A stretch of DNA of 64,000 nt from Drechslera avenae (taxonomy: Eukaryota; Ascomycota; Dothideomycetes; Pleosporales; Pleosporaceae), in assembly GCA_034640345.1 (NCBI GenBank), contig JAXRVH010000054.1, forward strand, positions 124,001 through 188,000, in the 5' to 3' direction. A model generated the notes under the pieces. That model searched no databases and had not been told where the DNA came from. It saw nothing but the letters and a program-made list of their open reading frames with translations. The position numbers and the translations under genes are program-made. This document shows, piece by piece, positions 34,693-45,670 of the stretch (within the stretch, counting starts at the first letter, position 1; every line of letters begins with the position of its first letter).

Positions 34693-35315
34693 TGACCATG
34701 ACCATGGACAAGGCAACTCGTTGCATGCGATTGCAATGCGCCATAGTGGGTAGAGGTGTGCGAATGCGCGTGCTTTGCGTTAGCGGCTTGCTCCTTTGGT
34801 CATGGTCTCGTGTGCAGGGCGCGGAAGCTTCCATCCTGACTCAACCAAGGGCCATGACCAAGGCCCACCCACACCCGTCCAACGACCACGACCAGCACAA
34901 GCACAAGCATAAGCACAGGCACCTCCAGCTTCCCCAGACTGGGCCACCAAGTAGCTTTGATTCCCACACACCCGCACGAAATTACCACTCTCGCTAGCTT
35001 CCTGCAGCTTCCGATAGCTTTATCGTGCTCGCCGGGCTACTGCGAACGCACTTACGTCGTTTATCTCGTGCCAGGCCCTTGTCTGGAGCTTAGCTATCTC
35101 GCCCGTCATTCGAACATCGCCGCGTGACTGAGTCCGAGTGCATGCGTCCCAACACTCTCTGACTGTCCCAAGACCATCTGCCTGCCCCTTCGCCATTCCA
35201 GGACAAACTGCCTGCCCAGCTAGAGTCATCGTCTGTCTGCATCGCCGCGCTGCCCACTGTTACACTGGGGTACTCAGCCCAAGGCCGCCGCACCAGGCAC
35301 GCACAACACTCTCTC

Positions 35316-35342
35316 ACACACAGACACACACACACACACACG
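35316..35342. repeat. CA dinucleotide tract
   Basis: CA repeats with one AGA interruption, about 300 bases upstream of the ATG13 start. Confidence 0.85.
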
Positions 35343-35643
35343 CACGCTCACCTCAACCACGCCCTACAACCCTGTATACACCCTGCACATCATGGCTGCT
35401 GCTACTGCTGCTGCTGCCTAAGCCCGCCTGAACCGCCTAAGGAATCCCCCGCGTGGCCCAGTCTCCTGAGAGACGTATCTGACGACTACTGCGCGAAACC
35501 TGACACTGGCTGCACTCGTGATGGCTACGCGCATTCACCCTCGCCTGTTTCCGCCGCAACGATAACCGTCCCACTTCCACTGCCCGAGTTCAGCCTTGCC
35601 TGTCGCCTGCTCTGCGCACCTGTACCTGCAGGAGGCCGCCGCC

Positions 35644-38564
35644 ATGCATCCATACTCGCGCTCCTCGCCGCGCACAGCCTCGCCTGCCAGCAATCTTCAA
35701 ACCAATCCCACTCGCACCAACAACCAGCGGCATAGCAGCCAGGACATGACTGCATACTCGACCACACCCCCTTACAGCGACCGAGGTGCCGAGGAATCTG
35801 AAGGCGAGATGATGTCGCGAGGAGGAGTAGGAGTAGGAGTAGGAGTTGCAGGAGATCAGGCCTCCGGCTCCGACCAGAAGCACTACCACAAAGTCAACCA
35901 AGTCATCCAGGTACGTACCCGATGCCATAGGCCAAACCTGCATCCATGCTGACACGCCCAGAACTTCTTCACCAAATCAGCCCTCGCTGTCGTTTCCTCC
36001 CGAGTAACACTGCCGCCAGCATTTGGCAGAGACGGCAAGCTGAAGCAGAACAAATGGGTACGTCTTGCCTCGCTCCCCATTCGCCGCCACACACACACAC
36101 ACACACACACACACTAACTCGTACTGTCCAGTTCAACGTCGTCCTGCCCGACAGCGATGCCCTCCAACGTCAACTCACCGACTGGAAGATCATGGATGCC
36201 ATGTCTGGCCAGCACCCATCCCTGTGCATCGAAGTCTACCTAGACGTACAAGGCCTGGGCCATAACCAGTCACTCGCCATAAGGGACGATGATGGAAAGA
36301 GATGGGATGTCGCTGCGGCGCTCAACGCAGCAGAAGCCGCCTCTCGGTCCTCAGGACGCGCGAGCAAAACTACACAGGTCGTGCTGGAGCGCTGGAGAGT
36401 GCATGTCGGAGACAAGAACTTGGTGCAACCATCGGAGCTCAACGATCCGCTGCCCAATGTGTACAAGAAGGCTGTCGTCACCTTTCGCTCCCTCTTCGCA
36501 TACCTACGCTTTATGCCAGCATTCAAATATAACAAGGTTCTTGCCAAACAACCGGCGAATGCACCCTCGCTCAAGCTAAACTACCGCATCTCCAACGGCG
36601 ATTTCAAGAGTCCTCATGTCGACACCCTAGGCCTGGCCCTCTACCCAAGTCAAGAAATGGACGAAACCACCGAGATTCACACCATCGAGCCTACAAATTC
36701 GCCCGTAGGCCCCCTGTGTGTGACCGTAGAATACCGAACCAACTGCGAATTTACTGTCGAGAATTCCGAGTCACTACTAAGCTCCCAGTTCATGGGCTTG
36801 GACGATACCTACTTTGAGCAAAAGGTTCGCCCGACACCTGGATCGCTTCCTGTTGACAGATTGAACGCACAAGAGAGCCCGGATGTCGGCCAGGCATATG
36901 GGAGCCTTTCCACCTTCCATCAAGTAGGCCCGCCGACAGGCACGAGCCCGATTTCAGCTCTCCGTGCAGCCCGAGACATGCCTTCGTCCTCGCCAATGGA
37001 CTCACCCCCACAAAAGCTCCCTCCCAATCATCGCATCGCCACAGGGTCCAAGTCATCCTTGCGCTCCACTGAAACACTACTGCACCAGCGCCGGACTTCA
37101 GTCTCGTTCCAGCCATTCAAAGCTGGCTCACTTTCATCCTCGCCTGCGCCTGGAAGTGGGATGCCTGGCTCCCCGAGCAGCTCATTGGGAAGGCCAGGTA
37201 GCTCACTGGGTCGAACCTCTACCCCCACTGCCCTCAATCAACCCCGAAACCGTACTTCACTTACCGCCCTTCCCCAAACGGCCTTGCGTGCACCTTCTCT
37301 ACCCAGTGACACTGTTGTCACCTCTTCTGCATCAAGTTCACCAAAGCCTGCGCCAATTAGCCGCTACAGCAGTAGCTTTGGCCACAGGAGGGCCAAGTTC
37401 TCTTCGGGAGGTGGCAGCAAAACAGAAGATGACAATCTCAGCAGTGGCAAGGCAAGCTTGTCATCGTCGATGCAGCGCGGCTCAGATACTCTGAACGAGG
37501 GAGCTGGTGGCAGTTCAGGCGAGGTCAGGACTGATGATGAGAATATATCCGACTTCTTGAAGCTTCTTGAATCCAAAAAGGACCTGAAGAGCTTCAGTCG
37601 GAGTGACAATGCCACCAAGACAGCTACTATGCACAAGACGACAGCTCAGCTATCCAAGTATCAGCGTATGAGGGAATCTCACACTGGACTCGCCGAATCT
37701 GTCTCATCCTCAACCATGCTTCACCGCTCATCGTCTTCCTCAAGCCGCCGCTTGTCCAGCGTTCCTGCCATGATTGCTGGAACCTCGGTATCAACAGCCT
37801 CTTCACCCGGCAAACCCATCTCGCCACATACTCCTCACACACCAGCAATTCCGTCTCGACTGAGCGCCAATAGTATCATCGAGTATGATGCGCCAATAAG
37901 GAGCCGAAGTCGACCTGATGGAAGAATACGTGAGCATGACCCGATCAATGTTGAAGAACAGAGCGAGAGTGAAGATCAGAACGCGAACGCAATCGCCATT
38001 CCCACATCACCACGTCCGTGGCATTACACTCGCCGGTCTAGCTCTGTTGCTCAGCAGAACCGCACCCTACCTGATGATGAACCAGATGTGTTCGGCGTCC
38101 GATCGGCCAGTCTCCCATCTGAGGAAGTTGACCGGACCAACGAGCTGCAGCGCCTTGCTAGTGCCGGTCTTACTTCCAGTGGTCTATTCGCTCAAACGGA
38201 ACTGGTAGCTAGCGACAACCGTGACAACCAGAATCCCGACAATGAATCCCGCGATGATCTTCCCCGACCGTCATCTACCTCGAACCTTCACGTGAAGCGC
38301 GGCACTCCAGCTGGCCCACGTGGTCGGGGAGGTTTCTTCTCTCACAGCTCCTCTACCAGCCTTAGCACAGGTGCCACCAGTTCGACCGAACGCCAGAGCC
38401 GCTACAACTTCAATAGTCGCGCCGCGACCAATGTCGACGACGATGAACCTCTACTCTTTCAGATGAGCGAGATTGGTGCCGGTGGATCCCGGCGCAGTCT
38501 CGAAGAAGCAAGAGGTGGATCTAGCACAGGAAGCGGAGGAAAGCGAGGGTCTTACTTTCGCTAG
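35644..38564 (+). CDS. atg13: Autophagy-related protein 13 (Atg13)
   Basis: Three exons with introns 35911-35961 and 36058-36131; exon sum 2796 nt, 931 residues. The second intron contains a CA microsatellite. After a variable N-terminus of about 90 residues comes the HORMA domain (NFFTKSALAVVSSRV, then FNVVLPDSDAL, RWRVHVGD, VTFRSLFAYLRFMPAFKYNK and the LYPSQEM region). The rest is long, Ser/Pro-rich and probably disordered, as usual for Atg13, carrying the Atg1- and Atg17-binding motifs and TOR-dependent phosphorylation sites. Atg13 is the regulatory subunit of the Atg1 kinase complex that starts autophagosome formation. The start at 35644 is the first ATG giving an uninterrupted junction; an in-frame ATG at 35596 would add 16 residues. 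Confidence 0.94.
36088..36114. repeat. (CA)13 microsatellite inside ATG13 intron 2
   Basis: Uninterrupted CA repeat in the intron at 36058-36131. Length changes here would alter intron size without touching the protein. Confidence 0.9.
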
Positions 38565-39161
38565 TTTGGTCCATTGAGGCGTCGTTTTCTTTTTCTTTCA
38601 TCCTTCTTGATTCATATTTGTATCGTCTTCCTACCGGCGTTGTTGGCCTCGGATGTCCTGCAGATACTTTGATTGTCCCACCTTTTTTTAGCGTTTGCAT
38701 ACTCTGCGACATTTGTGTTAACTTGAATTATCAGATTGAGTACCACGGCGTATTTGCGTGGAGCTGGATGGGCGGGGCGTTAATTTCTGGAATGTTTGCA
38801 CATGAAGGGTCATCTCATCTATGGAGAAGAATCTAGCTACGGCTGTTGCTTTTAGATGATTACATAGCTTGAGGGGGGTCCGGGAATTTGGTGTTATTAG
38901 TCATCGGTATGAACTCTAGGCTTACTGACACATGGTGTGCAGTTCAGTGGTATATGAATGAATGTTATTACTCCGCTCAAGTTGAATTAAAAGGCTACAA
39001 CAATGTGACTCAGTGGGCACTAGTTGGTCAAGGTAGTGTTTGTATGAAGCGGCGATAGATGGCAAGCCGTTGTACAGTTGCATTCAGTTTTATATGCATA
39101 AAACCCACAAGTTCCCAATCACTACTAATACACTCCATACATGTCACAGAGCCATTGTGGC
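38565..39161. other. Convergent 3' region
   Basis: Spacer between ATG13 and COQ5 stops. No gene recognised; presumed 3' UTRs. Confidence 0.5.
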
Positions 39162-40214
39162 TTATGTACGCTTGGCGACTGGCTTGACCCCCTTGTGAAT
39201 CGCGGCAATCCCGTTTGTCAAATCCTCATAGCCCTTGCCTGGCACCAGGAAGCCGGCATCACGAATCATGTTGCTGAATTCTGTCTGAGTCGGGAACCTC
39301 GCAATGCTCTCCACAAGATACTGGTAGCTATCCCTATCACCCGCGACAATCTGACCGATGAGGGGAATGGCACCGAAGCTCCAGCGCTGGTACACGGCAT
39401 CGAAGAGCGGATTGTTAACCTTTGAAAACTCCAGACAGGCAAACACCCCCCCAGGCTTCAGGACGCGAAATGCCTCCTTGAGCGCAACCTCCTTGTGGGT
39501 GAAATTCCGGATGCCAAACGCAACCGTGTACAAGTCGATACTTGCATCGGGAATCATGTCCAATTTCTCTGCATTCGCTTCCACAAAGCTGAGGCGCGGG
39601 GAGCGGGCATAGGGTGTTTGCAAAGAGCGCTTCTTGCCCTCGGCAAGCATATCTGGGTTGATGTCTGCGACGGTGACTTTGGTATGGGCGTCATGGTTGA
39701 TGGTGGAGGCGTGGTCGAGCATGCGAAAGGCAATGTCTCCGGTGCCGCCAGCAATATCAAGGATATTCATGCCTTGGTCTGCAGAAGAAGTGGAAGAGGG
39801 CGAGGAGAGCGGGTTCCGGCCGGGGTTTAGGTTGCGGACAAAGTGGTCTTTCCAGAGACGGTGGATGCCCAGGGACATGAAGTCGTTCATGGAGTCGTAG
39901 GAGGAGGCGACTGAGGAGAAGACTGCGCCGACTGTGTACCAATTTTTCTTTGTTAACACACTCTGTTCCTAGAGAGTAGAGGAATGTGTGAAGTGATTAC
40001 CTCTCTGCTCCTTCAGCGCCTCGGCAATGGTTTCAAAGCCGAAATGCGTCGTCTGTGGTGCTTCATCCTGTGGCCTCGACTTTGGCGGCTGCTGCTGATT
40101 CTGCCTCACCGAGGACGAGAAACACCTATAGCCGTCTTGTGCCACCCTCCTCTTGCCGCCACTACCACCGCCAGCGAGCAATTGCCTTGCTATCCTCTGT
40201 CGCGAAGCCTGCAT
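39162..40214 (-). CDS. coq5: Ubiquinone biosynthesis C-methyltransferase COQ5 (mitochondrial)
   Basis: Two exons, 40214-40001 and 39931-39162, with intron 40000-39932. From the ATG at 40214 the protein has 327 residues and opens with a basic amphipathic mitochondrial presequence (MQASRQRIARQLLAGGG). The frame is open to an ATG at 40286, giving 351 residues, so that start is possible. The core is the UbiE/COQ5 methyltransferase: SAM motif I LDIAGGTGDIAFRM, then DLYTVAFGIRNFTH and AFRVLKPGGVFACLEFSK. The VGAVFSSVASSYDSMNDFMS start of the domain is formed right at the splice junction. It methylates the benzoquinol ring in the matrix-side CoQ synthome. It is divergent from the E1 alpha gene, with a sequencing gap in the shared promoter. 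Confidence 0.95.
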
Positions 40215-40313
40215 GCTTTGACGTTGTTGTAGTGATTTGCGCGAACAAAAAGGACTTGGCAACATCCATCTTTCTCGATGCGCCATGATGCGCGCATGTG
40301 GTCCGGGCAGGCC

Positions 40314-40344
40314 GGGGGGGGGGGGGGGGGGGCGNNNNNNNNNN
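40314..40344. other. 19-G homopolymer followed by a 10-N assembly gap
   Basis: Nineteen consecutive G (40314-40332), then a few bases and ten N (40335-40344), then a GCC/GTC-rich stretch. The fixed ten-N length suggests a placeholder of unknown size. It lies between the COQ5 start and the E1 alpha start at 40452. Confidence 0.98.
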
Positions 40345-40451
40345 GCTTGCCGCCGCCGTCGCCGCCGCCGCCCTCTGCTGCTTCCCCAGAAAGTTGATAT
40401 ACTACTAGGCCTCCCCCTCCCCCACCACCTGGGAGATGTAGTGCTTTCAAC

Positions 40452-42016
40452 ATGTCCTTCCGCTATAGCTCGCGGAGAATACAGTTACAGAGGCTGCGAA
40501 GCCCGCGGGCCAGTCTTGCCGGTGAGAGATGGGGGTTCAACCCACAGTGGACGTCGTGTCGGGGTGTTGCTTCGACGCCGACGGCCGAGAGGTGAGCTAT
40601 TGTTGTTATTGCCTGCGGGTTACAGTTTTGGGATGAAGAAGGCTAACATGAGGTTCAGGGTTCTGTTTCCGGGCGCGTTGAATAGCGACTTTACCAAGAC
40701 CATGGAGTTTATGATTCCGGCTCAGGCTCAGGCTATACCGACGTATCGCGTAATGAACCAGTACGGGGAAATTATAGACAAAGAGGTTGGCGCAGAGACA
40801 TCGGACGAGGAGGCTCTTTCGTTGTACAAGAACATGGTCAAGTGTCAGTTATGCTGTTGGATTGGCCTACATGCGACATCTAACTCGTCGCAGTGAGCGT
40901 AATGGATCTTCTCATGTTTGAGGCTCAACGGCAAGGCCGACTCTCTTTCTACATGGTATGTTTACCGTCTCCCTTCTATGATGCTTCATATGCTAACCAC
41001 ACAAGGTCTCTGCGGGCGAAGAAGGCATAGCCATCGGTTCCGCCAGCGCTCTCTCCCCCACCGATGTCATCTTCTGCCAATACCGCGAATCTGGTGTCTA
41101 CCTCCAGCGCGGCTTCTCCCTCTCCTCCTTCATGAACCAGCTCTTCGCAAACGCAAAGGACAACGGTCTCGGTCGCAACATGCCCGTACACTATGGCAGC
41201 AAGGAATTGAACATTCACACTATAAGTTCGACATTGGCAACACAGATACCCCACGCAGCTGGCGCAGCCTATGCTCTGAAGATGCAAAATATGCAGAACC
41301 CAGATACAGAACCCCGAGTCGCAGTATGCTTCTTTGGCGAAGGTGCAGCCAGCGAAGGAGACTTTCACGCTGCTCTCAATATTGCGGCCACACGCCAGGT
41401 GCCCTGCATCTTCATCTGCCGCAATAATGGTTACGCAATTTCCACCCCTACCTCGGATCAGTACCGGGGCGACGGCATTGCCTCGCGCGGCGCCGGCTAC
41501 GGTATCGCCACTCTCCGGGTAGACGGCAACGACATCTTCGCGGTCCGCCGAGCCACAGCCGAAGCCCGACGGCTCGCTCTCAAAAATCGAGGTCAACCTG
41601 TCCTGGTAGAAATGATGGCCTATCGTGTTGGCCATCACAGCACCTCCGACGACTCCTTTGCCTACCGCCAGCGTGTCGAAGTCGAGGACTGGAAACGGCG
41701 CGACAACCCCCTTACCCGACTGAGAAAATGGCTCGAAGGCAGGCAGCTATGGGACGAAGATCAAGAAAAGGAGTTGAGGGCCGCGACCAGAAAAGAGGTC
41801 CTCCGGGCTTTTGAGGAGGCGGAAAAGGAGAAGAAGCCTAGTATCAAGAATGCATTCGAGGGCGTCTGGGAGGACTTGACTGAGGAGCAGAGGGCGCACA
41901 TTGAGGAGCTCAAGGATATTTTGACTAGGTATCCCAAGGAGTACGATTTGGGAGGGTTCGAACGAGGTATTCAAGGCTTGGATGATTTGCTAGAGGAGAA
42001 GAAAAAGGGGCATTAA
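40452..42016 (+). CDS. Branched-chain 2-oxoacid dehydrogenase E1 component, alpha subunit
   Basis: Four exons with introns 40592-40652, 40844-40893 and 40956-41005; exon sum 1404 nt, 467 residues. Basic mitochondrial presequence (MSFRYSSRRIQLQRLRS), then the E1 alpha region FPGALNSDF and IPTYRVMNQYGEIID typical of the branched-chain rather than the pyruvate enzyme. Thiamine-diphosphate/Mg motif is FFGEGAASEGDFHAALN at about 240-256. The phosphorylation-loop region reads YRVGHHSTSDDSFAYR, the usual BCKDHA signature. It pairs with E1 beta to decarboxylate the 2-oxo acids of Leu, Ile and Val in the matrix. The C-terminus is charged and helical. Confidence 0.96.
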
Positions 42017-42094
42017 AGAAGAACAGGCGAAATTCACCAATTGCTGTATTAAAACGCTCTGGTCTTGCCCCAACAGGTATCTGCGCCTTCCAAA

Positions 42095-45000
42095 CTATGT
42101 AGCGTCGACTAACCAATCTGGGTCTGCATCTTCGTCCTCGGGATCTTCCATCGGAAGCGAGCCGGCTTCTGATGGAGATGAAGTAAGCGGTGGTGATTGC
42201 ATTTTTGTGTCTTCCTCTTCGTCTTGGTTTAGTTTTTTGCTAGAGGGCCCAGGTGCATCCTGAGCACTATCGTTTTCTAACACTTGCACGCCGAACATAT
42301 CGGGGGCTCCTTCAGCCATGGAGCCTCCAGCCTCATCTCCAGCACCGTCGGATTGCAACAAGTGGTCTTTTGGTGTGTCGCCTTGATTGTGAGGTGCTGC
42401 AACATCAGGGGAAACCCCACGAATGAAGCCTCCACCACCATCGTCATCTTCTGACGAGTAGACTTGACCCAAGCTACTTCTCCGCCTAGGTTGGAACTGT
42501 TGTGAATCCAGGATTGAGCTTTCGAAGCTTTGATGTTTGGGCAAGCTAATGGATGCTGCACTAACCTTCTCTTCTGGCATGAAACCACCACCGCCCTCGC
42601 CCCCGCTATCAACGTAACTCTCGGGTACAAATCCGCGATCAACTTCATCAGGAAAGAACCCTCCTGCCATTTGCTGCGCAGCCAACTCTCTATCCTGCTT
42701 ACTGATCTCTTCTTGAACATCGAGTGCAGGTCCCCTTTCGCCATCAATCACAATGGCATTGACACGCTGTGTAACCCGCAGACCGATAAGGAAGCGTCTC
42801 CACAACCGTAACGACTCCAAAGTCCGCGCCGCAGCCTCAGCCTCTTCTTGTTGGCATTCCATGCCATCAATAACTGCTTGTACGGCATCTGCATATTCCC
42901 GCGCAACCACCACACCTTGCACAATGGCAGTGCCGTGACGGCCTCTGAAGGAAAATCCGGTGACAGCATCGGCTGAATCGACACCGACGATACGCGCTGC
43001 TTTTGCAGCAAGTTTGTGGCGAATGTGTGTGCCACCTGGTGGACACATGGACGGAACATACAAGTCAAGGTTGCCATACGCGTTGCGAGGCACACGGCCT
43101 CGGACGACAGGAGGAGGAATATAGAGCTCCGTCTGAAATTCGGCAAAGAGACCAGCACCGACTTGATCGGCTTGCTCATCTACATCTACGTCTTCGCCAA
43201 TGGAAGATCTTCGGCCTTTTTTGGGCTTTGCACGTTTCAACGGTTGTTCGCCCATCTTCACATCTCTCCCAAGGCGATACCATTTGTCGGCTGTTCGGAC
43301 CAGATGCACATTTGTACGATGGTAGATTGGCTCCATCTTAGGGTTCATGGCAGTTCCACAGTTGACTTTGCCGACTTGAACGAGAGGATGTATTACTTCA
43401 TTGTGCTTGAGGTGTCGTTCGAGGATATACACTGGATGTCGCTTAAAATCCTGCACGTTCCTCGGTATACCCTCAGCTGCTTCTTTGCGCGTCAAAGCAG
43501 CATCCTCTAGCTGATCTCTGTCAAGAGGAGATACGCGCTCAAAGAATCTCATTGTGCGTCTCCACCATTCCTGTCCGCCAGATGTACTTTCGATACGGTA
43601 CTTTCGCGTCTTAGCGCTGTACGCCTTTGCATATCTCCGCGTGACATCTTTGGCTGTGTAGTCTTCTTCGAATGCTATTGCATATGTGAGACTGTTTTGA
43701 ATAAAGCTAAGCGGTGGCTCAAGCTTCTCAGGTGCGTTGACAGTAAAGGTAGAGTGCGTATCGATGCAGACCCACTTCTGGTAAGCTGGATTGAGTACCT
43801 CAACCCAATATACCGGATAAGGAGTGTGATAGGCTTTTTCCTTCTTTGGCGCGACGCCAGTTTTGTTTAGGACAGCATGCCGCTCGCCCATGACACGTTC
43901 AAGTCTTGACAGTCGTTTATTCCGTGGAGCCTGTGACTTTGTTTTCGTCGGACTTGGTTCTGCCTGTGTATTGTATGGATCGACAACTATGATGCTCTTC
44001 TCAGTAGCTGCCTTTTGGGGTGTAGCACGTTCAGCTGCTGACGCGAATGGTAGAGGTTGTAGGGAGCAGACGAGCCGAGTTTCGAGACCAATACCACGAA
44101 GGAGCGCGCAAAAGAGCTGTGTTCCGAGATCCTGGGACCCGTGCAAAGTATGCGCGGCGGTACGAAACTCGTCTTTATCCATCGGATCATCGAGGTCATC
44201 AAAGTCAGAAAAGGGTCGAATGGCGGCCTCAACTTCGGCCCACCGTGGTTTGTACATGCCTTGGGCTGTGAGATTGAAGCGTTTAGACCACAGGCTCTTT
44301 AGCTCGTTCATGCCGTCAATGAAGCGTTTTGAGGCTGAATACTGTGTTATGTCGGGATCTGGTATGAGGGCAGAGAGAGTCTTGGAGGGCACAATCTTGC
44401 GAAGCGTACTTTGTACTCGCCTATCGTTACACCATGTGTTTCGGCGATGGACATGGTATAGCAGACAGAGGAGATGCATCTTATGGATATCCAGCCGGCG
44501 TTTTTTGTCCACTGAAGTGATGGCTCGTCGACGTGCTTTTTTCTTTGTGCCTGGATCCGTGGACTTGTTGCCCCCGAGGGTAATGGATATGTCGCCAACC
44601 TGACGCGTAGCTTCCCCACCTTCGTCTGGGTCGTCGTCGTCGGCAAGTGCATCTTCCCACTCCATGTCGCTATCATCGGACTCGTCTGAGTCGACAATGG
44701 TCTGTCGCACTCGGCTGTTTGTATACGGCTCGGGTCGTAATTCAGTAGAAGGCCACAATCGCGTGTGTGACAGAACCTGGGGCCGCGATGTTCTATCGGC
44801 AAGGGCTGGCATGGGTGGAGGCGATTGTGATGCGGTAGTGGACGAAGTTTGGGGTTGCTCCGCTTCCTTTTTCGCAGTTAAAGAAGTTGTGCTTTTCCGT
44901 AACAGCGTAGTCTTCCTTTTCTTAGGGGGCCGCTCATCGTTGTCGTTGTTGTCATCATTGACATGGTTGTCGGCGCTGACAAGCTTTGCTGCCTGCTCCT

Positions 45001-45205
45001 CGTGCAGCATTTCGTAGAAGACGGCTGGCACAGCTTCATTCTGTCGCCCCTTCCTTCCATTTCGCGCTGAACGTCTTGGAGTTATAGACTCTGCGGTTTT
45101 GCGTAGTTTTCCTCGCGCACCTGTCATGTTTCCTGTCACCCGTCCAGCCGGCGCAATGCGTAGAGATTGTGAACTATCGACCTTTGCGTGTAGAGTCTGT
45201 GCCAC
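42095..45205 (-). CDS. rad4: DNA repair protein Rad4 (XPC homologue)
   Basis: Single exon, 1036 residues. N-terminus is basic and acidic-patched, disordered, then a transglutaminase-like fold (LFCALLRGIGLETRLVCSLQP and YPVYWVEVLNPAYQKWVCID) and the beta-hairpin domains BHD1-3 (HPVYILERHLKHNEVIHP; NCGTAMNPKMEPIYHRTNVHL region; YVPSMCPPGGTHIRH). The C-terminal 200 residues are acidic and low-complexity. Rad4 with Rad23 recognises helix-distorting DNA lesions and starts global-genome nucleotide excision repair in the nucleus. An internal ATG about 27 codons in (MTGARGK) could be the real start. It is divergent from the P-type ATPase gene. Confidence 0.95.
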   Translation of the reverse strand: MAQTLHAKVDSSQSLRIAPAGRVTGNMTGARGKLRKTAESITPRRSARNGRKGRQNEAVPAVFYEMLHEEQAAKLVSADNHVNDDNNDNDERPPKKRKTTLLRKSTTSLTAKKEAEQPQTSSTTASQSPPPMPALADRTSRPQVLSHTRLWPSTELRPEPYTNSRVRQTIVDSDESDDSDMEWEDALADDDDPDEGGEATRQVGDISITLGGNKSTDPGTKKKARRRAITSVDKKRRLDIHKMHLLCLLYHVHRRNTWCNDRRVQSTLRKIVPSKTLSALIPDPDITQYSASKRFIDGMNELKSLWSKRFNLTAQGMYKPRWAEVEAAIRPFSDFDDLDDPMDKDEFRTAAHTLHGSQDLGTQLFCALLRGIGLETRLVCSLQPLPFASAAERATPQKAATEKSIIVVDPYNTQAEPSPTKTKSQAPRNKRLSRLERVMGERHAVLNKTGVAPKKEKAYHTPYPVYWVEVLNPAYQKWVCIDTHSTFTVNAPEKLEPPLSFIQNSLTYAIAFEEDYTAKDVTRRYAKAYSAKTRKYRIESTSGGQEWWRRTMRFFERVSPLDRDQLEDAALTRKEAAEGIPRNVQDFKRHPVYILERHLKHNEVIHPLVQVGKVNCGTAMNPKMEPIYHRTNVHLVRTADKWYRLGRDVKMGEQPLKRAKPKKGRRSSIGEDVDVDEQADQVGAGLFAEFQTELYIPPPVVRGRVPRNAYGNLDLYVPSMCPPGGTHIRHKLAAKAARIVGVDSADAVTGFSFRGRHGTAIVQGVVVAREYADAVQAVIDGMECQQEEAEAAARTLESLRLWRRFLIGLRVTQRVNAIVIDGERGPALDVQEEISKQDRELAAQQMAGGFFPDEVDRGFVPESYVDSGGEGGGGFMPEEKVSAASISLPKHQSFESSILDSQQFQPRRRSSLGQVYSSEDDDGGGGFIRGVSPDVAAPHNQGDTPKDHLLQSDGAGDEAGGSMAEGAPDMFGVQVLENDSAQDAPGPSSKKLNQDEEEDTKMQSPPLTSSPSEAGSLPMEDPEDEDADPDWLVDAT

Positions 45206-45670
45206 GACAAGTTATTGCACATGGCTGTGTGAGGCAGATTGAGAACAGAGCGCTGTTGTTATGCCCATCTTACAATCGCATCGCTGCAGGCGTGTTTGGG
45301 TGAGAGAAAGAGAATAAGAGGGTATCTGAGTGTGATGGTCGATGACGCAACCGCCACGGGCCTGGCCAAAAGCGCGCCCTCACGTGTTGGGCCTTTCGTC
45401 TCATCCCGTGATCATCTGCAACACGAGAATCTTACCGGTGCGGCTTTGCGCAACACCAGGTCCGTGAAATCTGCATGCCCAACTCAAGTCAAAACGACAC
45501 TGCAGCCATCATACTGATACAATTCTTTTACCAGTTCAAGCTATGCCGGTCAAACTTAGCGACATGGAGTACTGCTTGATCGTTCTTGCCTCAGTGACAA
45601 GAACGTGGCTACGGACTACAGACTTTTATCGTGACTACCACATCTAGGAGAGAAGGTCGTTTCGTGCCAA
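45206..45670. other. Divergent promoter, RAD4 and P-type ATPase genes
   Basis: 465 bases between the two start codons. A CACGTG palindrome lies near 45382. No gene seen. Confidence 0.5.

Larger units (their letters stand above)
32899..35643. other. Long GC-rich divergent intergenic region
   Basis: About 2.7 kb between the BTB/RCC1 gene and ATG13. Holds GGGG/GGGGG clusters near 33010-33025 and 33225-33235, a CAT-then-ACC triplet array, a CA tract and pyrimidine-rich leader sequence. Many overlapping open frames exist on both strands but none has recognisable features. Part of the right side is probably a long 5' UTR of ATG13. Confidence 0.45.
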
